Source: Saccoglossus kowalevskii
Lineage: Eukaryota; Hemichordata; Enteropneusta; Harrimaniidae
Direction: 5' to 3'
Assembly (NCBI RefSeq): GCF_000003605.2
Contig: NW_003124405.1
Span: 15,557-30,876, forward strand
DNA: 15,320 nt
Part shown: positions 9,175 to 15,320 of the stretch, piece after piece
Layout of the letters: each line of letters starts with the position of its first letter
How positions within the stretch are numbered: the first letter of the stretch is position 1
Notes under the pieces: model-generated
Told to the model about the DNA's origin: nothing
Database searches by the model: none
Seen by the model: the letters and a program-made list of their open reading frames with translations, nothing else
Position numbers and translations under genes: made by a program

Positions 9175-9224
9175 TTTATATGACATAGCTTGATCACCTG
9201 TTTGACAAATATTGCCATGGCAAC
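9175..9224 (+). promoter_or_regulatory. Candidate core promoter: TATA-like stretch and X-box palindrome
   Basis: TTTATATG at about 9175-9182 resembles a TATA element. About 30 bp downstream, ATTGCCATGGCAAC at 9211-9224 contains the 12-bp perfect palindrome TTGCCATGGCAA and differs at one base from the RFX X-box GTTGCCATGGCAAC. Both lie 120-170 bp upstream of a strong splice-donor sequence at 9342, where a first untranslated exon would be expected. The transcription start cannot be read from sequence, so calling this the promoter is an inference. The same X-box word is spread by repeats elsewhere in the window (3948-4166). Confidence 0.3.
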
Positions 9225-9341
9225 CGGACAGCCTCACTCTGAACATTTGTTTTTCTGTTTATAGGTAGATGTACAGCGAATATAGCCATTTACAGTGTTT
9301 GCACGAACGGGAAATCACGTACGGATGTGAATACCAGTAAG

Positions 9342-9743
9342 GTAAGGAATTGATGGGTGAATGTTTTAATGTGAGTTGCGTGCAGACACGACTACACATA
9401 ACTCTATTCAGCCATCATGCATTTCAATCAGGGATAATTTAACATTTATAACACTGAAGAGAGAAAATTGTTAAACGTTTGATTAACTGTTCTGAAATTA
9501 ATAACCATATAGTAATGATATTTTTGTCTGTATACAACCCACATTTCTCTCTGAATCCATCCTTTATTGATTCTTCTGATACATTTTGTAATGTTATGAA
9601 TATGGCGGTGTGGGTGTGTTCATTCAATTGTCGGATCACCTGATCGATTAACAGGCCAACTCTCCGATAGATATACTAAAATATTAATAAATACCTGCAC
9701 TGCTGTTTTGTTTAAATTAAGTCGCTATAATGTTTTGTTTCAG
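9342..9743 (+). other. Candidate 5' UTR intron of the adenosine receptor gene
   Basis: The donor context AAG|GTAAGGAATT at 9342 is close to the metazoan consensus. The acceptor TGTTTTGTTTCAG ending at 9743 has a good pyrimidine tract. The enclosed 402 bp is AT-rich with no useful coding frame; the minus-strand frame at 9439-9639 is unremarkable. Splicing would join an untranslated first exon ending at 9341 to an exon beginning at 9744 that holds the leader and the whole CDS. This is a prediction from splice-site quality and position. Confidence 0.5.
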
Positions 9744-10209
9744 AATATATGCAAGCGTTATATAATTCCAAAAATTGGATTAAGTAACTTGAAGATGCAT
9801 ATGGCGGTGGATAAAGAAGTCTCGCTGCACTTAAGTGCGCTCTGTATCGAAGATTAGTCTTGCTAAAACTCGCGACTTGTTAGTGTCGCTGTTATTGTGT
9901 GGTTCTGAATTAACATATTAAGAAGAGGAACATCGTTAACCGTTTAAGTCAGTTGATATAACTGTGTAACTAAAGTTTATATTGGATAAATGTCTTAAGG
10001 AGTGGATTATATTTTAACAGTATACGATGCACCAATCATCGCCATCTCAATAAACAAAACAATATTAGAACATTGGTTAATGGATAAAATTGCGTGTTTG
10101 AAGTCACGTTAGGGAGAAATTATTCCCATGTGCAATTGGTGAGCGTTAGACTGTTACACTAGAAAAGACATTGTATACTGTCGTATTCGGATTCCTATAA
10201 TATCCCACT
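9744..10209 (+). promoter_or_regulatory. Predicted 5' leader with six short upstream ORFs
   Basis: Between the candidate acceptor and the receptor ATG there are six upstream ORFs, each with its own stop: 9749-9787 (12 aa), 9795-9857 (20 aa, with a second in-frame ATG at 9801), 9990-9998 (2 aa), 10027-10053 (8 aa), 10080-10112 (10 aa) and 10128-10142 (4 aa). None overlaps the main ORF. Their contexts are mostly weak, whereas the receptor ATG has A at -3 and G at +4. If this leader is transcribed as drawn, scanning ribosomes must pass or reinitiate after several uORFs. That usually lowers translation and can make it stress-responsive. Confidence 0.45.
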
Positions 10210-11430
10210 ATGGCGTCCTTTCCATTGGAGTTTTACATCAACCTAGCGGTGGAGATCCCAGTCGCCATAATTGCTATCGGCGGAAACTTTCTCGTATGTT
10301 GGGCTGTGTATCGTAACAAACATCTGCGATGTGTTACCAATTATTTCATCGTATCTCTCGCTGTAGCTGACCTCTCTGTCGGGTTGTTTGCAATTCCATT
10401 TGCTTTAGTTACAAGCGTTGGCTTGCCAGAGGATTTTTACTCGTGTTTATTGATGAACTGTTTTGTTATCATCATGACCCAGAGTTCAATTTTCAGTCTC
10501 CTCGCGATCGCTATTGATCGTTATTTCGCTGTCATTTCACCACTCGAGTATCGTAGCATGCTGACCGGACGACGTGCTCTTGTAGTTATACTAATAACAT
10601 GGTTCTTAGCGTTCTTCATTGGGTTAGTACCCGTAATGGGATGGAATCTTGGAACCCCTCCAGCACCCCGATGCTATTTCACAGAGGTTATTGATATGAA
10701 GTACATGGTTTACTTCAACTTTTTTCTATGTGTATTGACGCCACTGATTCTAATGATAATTATTTATATTCGTATATTTCGCAAAATTAGTAGTCAACTG
10801 AAGAAAATGGCCGCAACATATGCAAATCAGCCTGACGCTGCTGCAAAACATTTGGCTACATTTACGATGAAGGAAGCAAAAACTGCTAAGTCCTTAGCTG
10901 TGATTATGCTCCTTTTTGCCATATCATGGCTTCCTCTTCATATTTTGAATTGTATAGATTTGTTCTGTGATGGCGGGTGTCATGTACCGTACCCACTTTT
11001 ACTATCAACTATTATGTTGTCACACGCTAACTCCGCCATGAATCCTGTCTTTTATGCCTTTAGTAACAAGGAATTCAGGTATACGTTTCGTAAGCTTCTT
11101 GGGCGTTTGATAAAATGCCATCTACTAGATACAGGAAATGACAAGCGACGAGACCCTAACGCTATAGACACCGATTTTAGCGTCAGCTTTACAATGCAAG
11201 ACATCAAATCAACATTTCAATTTCAGTCGCAGAGACAGGTGCAACTGAGCAGCAGAACTGCAGTTATGGTCCATATTCAAGAACCGCCTATGGCGGCAGG
11301 TTTCGTGTGTGAACAAGACACCCTTCCACCAGGAATTCCTTCAACGCCACCATCTGCATGTGAGACGGTGACTACGCGGTTGGACAGTGCAAACACACGG
11401 GCAGATTCTGTAACAGAATGGACGCAATAA
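10210..11430 (+). CDS. ADORA2-like: Adenosine receptor, A2-like class A GPCR, intronless CDS
   Basis: This 406-residue seven-helix receptor should bind extracellular adenosine at the plasma membrane and signal through a heterotrimeric G protein. Helices lie at about 9-34, 43-66, 77-105, 121-143, 165-190, 226-252 and 261-284, with helix 8 near 287-303. Class A landmarks are N26, D54, D103-R104-Y105, W131, P178, W240/P242 and N278-P279...Y282. Adenosine-receptor hallmarks are E15 (1.39), T90-Q91, TQSSIFSLLAIAIDRY (90-105), MVYFNFF (166-172), F157 in ECL2, AKSLA, SWLPLHILNC with H244 and N247, and S271-H272. C79-C155 should be the conserved disulfide.

A2A/A2B affinity, and hence probable Gs coupling, is inferred from the TM3 motif, FRYTFRKLL at the start of helix 8, and a long Ser/Thr/Pro-rich tail of about 100 residues. 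Oddities are a short ECL2, T158 where A2A has E169, CX3C in ECL3 (C253, C257) and no extracellular N-glycosylation sequon. The ATG has good Kozak context (A at -3, G at +4), and an in-frame TAA sits at 10198. The frame is unbroken, with no coding intron. The exact subtype is unresolved. Confidence 0.93.
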   Translation: MASFPLEFYINLAVEIPVAIIAIGGNFLVCWAVYRNKHLRCVTNYFIVSLAVADLSVGLFAIPFALVTSVGLPEDFYSCLLMNCFVIIMTQSSIFSLLAIAIDRYFAVISPLEYRSMLTGRRALVVILITWFLAFFIGLVPVMGWNLGTPPAPRCYFTEVIDMKYMVYFNFFLCVLTPLILMIIIYIRIFRKISSQLKKMAATYANQPDAAAKHLATFTMKEAKTAKSLAVIMLLFAISWLPLHILNCIDLFCDGGCHVPYPLLLSTIMLSHANSAMNPVFYAFSNKEFRYTFRKLLGRLIKCHLLDTGNDKRRDPNAIDTDFSVSFTMQDIKSTFQFQSQRQVQLSSRTAVMVHIQEPPMAAGFVCEQDTLPPGIPSTPPSACETVTTRLDSANTRADSVTEWTQ

Positions 11431-11900
11431 ACTGGCTGTACAATACTTCACGTGTTTTCTAAATATCACAATAATGCACTACCTGTATTTTGAACATTGA
11501 CATGCCACTGAAAAGAAGTCATATACGATAAACAAAGAAAGCGTGATTTACCTTTTACAACCGTCAGTAGATTAAATTATGCCGGCACTCCGTAACGTTC
11601 AGAGTGTGTGACTTGAATTACTTTGTACTACTTTCACAAATTCTTTTTTTTTCAACTCATGTGAGCAAAAATAACGATAGAACATTGAATTTTACAATCT
11701 TAGTTCTTTCTGAAAACGTCTTACACGATCAGGATTAAGTGAAGTACTGAGCCAAGCGGAGATTAACGTAAATTGTATTTTCCTAAAAGCTTTCCGTGCT
11801 TGAGTAGGTTTTGGTTTGTTTTCTTTTTGTATTTGCAGTTACGTGTAGTGTCAGTAAAACGATGCATACATATTATATTAATAAATGAAATAATACAACC
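11431..11900 (+). other. Predicted 3' UTR of the receptor gene
   Basis: The 450 bases after the TAA stop are AT-rich and non-coding. A variant signal ATTAAA occurs at 11571-11576 and a canonical AATAAA at 11880-11885. Transcripts could therefore end soon after about 11590 or about 11900. Only one ATTTA word (near 11546) is seen, so there is no clear AU-rich instability element. End points are inferred from the signals only. Confidence 0.5.
11880..11885 (+). terminator. AATAAA polyadenylation signal
   Basis: This is the first canonical AATAAA downstream of the receptor stop codon on the plus strand, 450 bp after it. It is a reasonable end signal for the transcript. Further AATAAA words occur at about 12139 and beyond, so alternative ends are possible. 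Confidence 0.5.
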
Positions 11901-13023
11901 AACAGCAGTTTCATAAATGCATTTTATAACATTTCAACCAAGGTAACCAAAATTGGTAATGTACAGCTTGTAAGCATTACTTATAACTATGACGTGTAGG
12001 TGATACGTGTGCCAAGTTTAAAGACGCTAGTCCCCCCGGCTTCTATTGCGAACGTACATAAATATATACACACTGAATGATCTACCTGCACGCTGCTTTC
12101 GCGCTGTTGCACGTAATAACAAAGCATTTGTGGAAAAAAATAAATGCTAAACACAAACTTGTACACAAAAGAAAACAATAATAAACGGAAATGGTCAATG
12201 GTAAGAAAATTGCCGTCAGCATCCATGATGAAGCCAGAATATTGGACGATAAATTAGAGTTTGGTTATACACACCTTAAGCTCAGATGATACGTACTAAA
12301 ACTAGATACTCGAAAAAAATAAAGTGTGTGTAGCTGTGTCAACTATACCATTTAGCCGATAGAATCTAGTGCTGTTAATGTCACCTGATCTCATGATCGT
12401 TTATTGTGAAAGTTAATATAAATATTGATTTAAATACGTACACATAAAATGCCCCTCTCAATCGAATCTGTAAGTGGTGATGTAATATTTTGTCAAATCC
12501 AATGCACTAGTAATTAAAATCTGATATTAGTATAGGCTGCATTTTATACTGTCGTGAACAATGGAATGAACTGGTCAGATTATTCATTGCCATAGAGATT
12601 TTTATTTCACCAGCATTTGCCAAGTATGACGTAACCTCAACCTATTTTTACAATGATTTTATGTTGTTATATTCTTACCCGGCAGTCTGTATTTTAACGA
12701 ATATATTTATGTCGCGAACCCACTTAATTGTCACAATAGCCTGGTTTACGTCATTAGAGAAAATGGGGCTTTGATGTTTATTTGAAATTATTTGAGGAAA
12801 CGTTTTTTCACATCAAAACATCCAAATCGCCCTATTTGCTGCGACGTGATATAATTACATAGCAGCCACTAAATGTCACTCGTCAAATTTGATTACGGTG
12901 CTTTTACAAAATTATCACGATGTGTTGATGACGACACTAAAAGAAGGCTACAAAAAGAACACAGCATGTACGCTCACATAAGTGGCGTACACGACCATAA
13001 TTATATCGCTTTCCTGCATTACG
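11901..13023. other. Non-coding stretch downstream of the receptor
   Basis: No gene is recognised. There is a CRE-like TTACGTCA at 12746-12753 and a degenerate X-box-like ATTGCCATAGAGAT at 12585-12598 resembling the words in the 3.9-4.2 kb repeat. Short frames at 11987-12226 (minus) and 12873-13058 (plus) lack motifs and are not called as genes. Confidence 0.6.
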
Positions 13024-13057
13024 GCGCATGCGCTTTCACGTGTCAACAGAGCACGTG
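13024..13057. promoter_or_regulatory. NRF1-type palindrome with two CACGTG E-boxes
   Basis: GCGCATGCGC at 13024-13033 is the perfect palindromic NRF1 consensus. CACGTG follows at 13037-13042 and again at 13052-13057. NRF1 sites close to E-boxes are typical of CpG-type housekeeping promoters in animals. There is no gene visible just beside it in either direction within the window, so this may be a distal element or the promoter of a gene whose exons lie outside. Confidence 0.35.
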
Positions 13058-13362
13058 ACATATAATGTATTCTAGCACAACTGAATTGTTTGAACCTACA
13101 CTTGGTGAAGTGACATCCAGCTCATTTAAATTCAACACCCAGTGCACACAGAAACGGGCGCTATTAATTTTACGGGACGAGGTTTTACATATAATAGGAC
13201 AAGTCGAAGTACCAAAATCTCGTACCGCGTGAAATAGCTTGACTAGTGTGGGGGTTTCTTGGGTTATGTCGACAAAGCACCTGTAACGTAGTGGATATTG
13301 TCAGAATTGTCGCAGGACAAAATACAAAGTGTGCGGTTCACGGTAAATCAATTGTTTTGTAT

Positions 13363-13673
13363 CACGTGACGTGACTATCAACGCATTACTAATATGGTGA
13401 TTTTAGGAGAGCTTTTTGGTGGGTGTATTTTTAATGGCGTAATCACATTTATTTAAGAGTAATGAAATTAGTGATAAGGGAATGCAATTTAGAGATATTC
13501 TATACTAGACCATACTATATATTTATTTTTATGATTTTATTTAACCGTATTATTTTCGTGGCCACACAGTATATGACGAACACAGCATATGACGTCAACA
13601 TCTATGTCTATTACATAGGCATATTTAACACGTGGTATAAGACGTCATCATTCATGCCGATTTTCTGACGTAT
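13363..13673. promoter_or_regulatory. Cluster of CRE/ATF-like and E-box words
   Basis: CACGTG at 13363-13368 overlaps TGACGTGA at 13367-13374. Further on come TGACG (13574), the full palindromic CRE TGACGTCA (13590-13597), CACGTG (13629-13634), AGACGTCA (13640-13647) and TGACGTAT (13666-13673). Four TGACG/GACGTCA words within 100 bp is far above casual expectation in AT-rich DNA. CREB/ATF binding would be the natural reading. The target gene is unknown; the receptor stop codon is about 2 kb upstream. Confidence 0.35.
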
Positions 13674-14375
13674 TTGACCTTGTTATTGGTCGTGGATATA
13701 GGAATTTCGTTATCTTTCATGTCGATTTGAAATTACAGTCTCTATTTTCATGTTGATACTCAAACTGACATGTGATTTTTTTACATTACAAGTATAATTT
13801 TACAGTATAACTGCTCTCCAATCCGTTTCATTGCGCCAATCAATCCAAATCAATCTATCAAGTATATGAAATACTTATTTGATTTTCCAGAGAAGCAGAA
13901 GCAATCACACAAGATTAGCCGATTACGAGTATACATAGTTACGAGTGAATTTAGAGAATGTAATTAGTTTTTATAGACATCAGCTGTGCTGGAATAGATC
14001 TTCGATGTTGGAACATTGAGTGACAAGTGTTATCGTGCTCAGGGCCAATATGTGCTATACGGGTTTGTAATTATCTGCTGGTTTGTCCCTGGCATTAGGC
14101 TGGAACGTTATTGATGTGAACTACGTCTGTGTTTGACAACACTTTATATATTGATTACAACCATCTCATTAAGTCTGCCATTGCTGGTTGAGTTGCATAG
14201 TGTACTCAAAGGAGTCATTATCAAGTTTGAACAGTTATAAGTGTTGAGCCAATGTTTGAAATATACCTAGAGTAGAACAAACCTTTTCTCATTGATTCGA
14301 CTATATATTTGATATCGTTTTGTATCTACGGAATATTAGCGTCATGGGAAGCACGTCTCGTCGTAAATTAGTTTA
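13674..14375. other. Non-coding stretch, nothing recognised
   Basis: This is AT-rich sequence without a coding frame, tandem repeat or transposon end that I can identify. The short plus-strand frame ending at 13668 is Ile/Tyr/Phe-rich and looks random. Confidence 0.65.
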
Positions 14376-14975
14376 ATTACAATGAAAAACATAAAATAAC
14401 AATACAATGGGAAACATAAAATAACATTACAATGGAAAACATAGAATAACATTACAATGGAAAACATAGAATAACATTACAATGGGGAACATATATTAAC
14501 ATTACAATGGGAAACACATAATAGCATTACAGTGGGAAACGTAAAATAACATTACTATGGGAAGCACAGAATAGCATTACAAATAGGAACATAGAATAAC
14601 ATGAAATTGGGAAACAAAGAATAAAATTACAATGGGAAACATAGAATAACATTAAAACATAACATAACATTAATAACGTTACAATGGGAAACACAGAATA
14701 GCACTACAATAGGAAACTCAGAATAACATTACAACGGGAAACACATAATAACATTACAATGTGAAACATAGAATAACATTACAATTGGAAACATGGAATA
14801 ACATTACAACGGGAAACACATAATAACATTACAATGTGAAACATAGAATAACATTACAATTGGAAACATGGAATAACATTACAATGGGAAACAGAATAAC
14901 ATCACAATTGAAAACATAAAATAAAATTACAACGGGGAACAGAGAATAGCATTACAGTGGGAAACATAAATTGAA
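14376..14975. repeat. 25-bp minisatellite array, about 24 unit lengths
   Basis: The unit ATTACAATGGGAAACATAGA plus ATAAC repeats from 14376 to 14975, exactly 600 bp or 24 unit lengths, with two shortened copies near 14651-14678 and one 23-bp copy near 14881. Copies vary mainly at the GGG/GTG/TGG position and the CATAGA/CACATA segment. Within it a 75-bp trimer (14731-14805) is repeated exactly at 14806-14880. Confidence 0.97.
14731..14880. repeat. 75-bp higher-order repeat within the 25-bp array
   Basis: Three variant 25-mers in the order GGGAAACACATAATAAC, GTGAAACATAGAATAAC, TTGGAAACATGGAATAAC are duplicated as a block with no mismatch between the two 75-bp copies. This is the mark of a recent unequal exchange or replication slip in an older, diverged array. 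Confidence 0.93.
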
Positions 14976-15148
14976 ATTAGATGCAGAATGTAATGCAGAA
15001 AGTTTTTTTTTCTTAGCGCAACACCGGAAATATTAATTTAATATCAGTTTAATCATACTGGAACTATTTACTATAAAAACATAATTGTGCAGAGCAGATG
15101 TTTCATCAGCCCGATTTTATCCACATTAAGTCACATTGTCTTCTTACG
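14976..15148. other. Spacer between two tandem arrays
   Basis: This is short unique-looking AT-rich sequence with a T9 run at about 15004. No gene or repeat structure is recognised. Confidence 0.6.
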
Positions 15149-15320
15149 CTATTACAATAACACTGTTACAAAGACGACCTCAGATGGCATCAATGTCACT
15201 TGTCTATTACAATAACACTGTTACAAAGACGACCTTAGATGGCATCAATGTCACTTGTCTATTACAATAACACTGTTACAAAGACGACCACAGATGGCAT
15301 CAATGTCACTTGTCCATTAC
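15149..15320. repeat. 55-bp tandem array, three copies plus start of a fourth
   Basis: Units start at 15149, 15204, 15259 and 15314. Each opens CTATTACAATAACACTGTTA and closes GGCATCAATGTCACTTGT. The three full copies differ only at the two bases after GACGAC (CT, CT/T, CA variants before AGATGG), and the fourth opens CCATTAC. The array runs off the right end of the window, so its length is unknown. High identity indicates a young array. Confidence 0.97.

Noticed and set aside
10027-10029. An upstream ATG as the true receptor start
   Set aside because: Its frame stops after eight codons, and an in-frame TAA at 10198 rules out any extension of the receptor upstream of 10210. The ATG at 10210 gives an N-terminus of normal length relative to E1.39.
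12873-13058. Plus-strand 61-codon frame with charged and Cys residues
   Set aside because: It starts in ordinary context, overlaps the NRF1/E-box group, shows no known motif, and is of a length expected by chance.
14376-14975. The 25-bp array as a cluster of CSL/Su(H) sites (ATGGGAA) or NFAT sites
   Set aside because: The base needed before RTGGGAA (C or T) is A in most copies, and the words are a necessary consequence of the satellite unit. There is no independent sign of regulation.

Overview
This window is AT-rich, repeat-rich animal nuclear DNA. It carries one unmistakable protein-coding gene, at about 10.2-11.4 kb on the plus strand. That gene is an adenosine receptor of the rhodopsin-like GPCR class, closest to vertebrate A2A/A2B by motif comparison from memory. 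Its coding sequence is a single open frame of 406 codons. The long non-coding flanks, minisatellites, a MITE-like element, splice-like signals and AATAAA signals all point to a metazoan. The absence of the usual vertebrate coding intron and the general texture suggest a marine invertebrate deuterostome (hemichordate, echinoderm or amphioxus-like), but the sequence alone does not settle the species.

Layout. 1-414 is a 31-bp minisatellite that runs in from the left edge. 415-2412 holds no recognisable gene, only a T21 tract. 2413-4250 is a diverged composite interspersed repeat built from internal sub-repeats, including a chain of RFX X-box-like words and a perfect DR1 nuclear-receptor half-site pair. 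4716-4861 is a 138-bp TTAA-flanked inverted-repeat element (MITE). 4862-8690 is gene-poor and contains a 21-bp and a perfect 39-bp tandem array. 8690-9341 holds motifs that could belong to the receptor promoter: a GTCACGTGAC palindrome, a forkhead word, a TATA-like stretch and a palindromic X-box. 9342-9743 looks like a 5' UTR intron. 9744-10209 is a leader with six short upstream ORFs. 10210-11430 is the receptor CDS. A poly(A) signal lies at 11880. 11900-14375 is non-coding, but has an NRF1 + double E-box group and a cluster of CRE-like words between 13.0 and 13.7 kb. 14376-14975 is a 25-bp minisatellite with a 75-bp higher-order repeat, and 15149-15320 is a 55-bp array running off the right edge.

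Only one gene product is visible, so no operon or multi-gene system can be claimed. The most interesting material is the receptor itself (short ECL2, Thr in place of the family's adenine-contacting Glu, CX3C in ECL3, no coding intron), its uORF-rich leader, and a repeat landscape that disperses transcription-factor-like motifs (X-box, NRF1) and carries several young tandem arrays.
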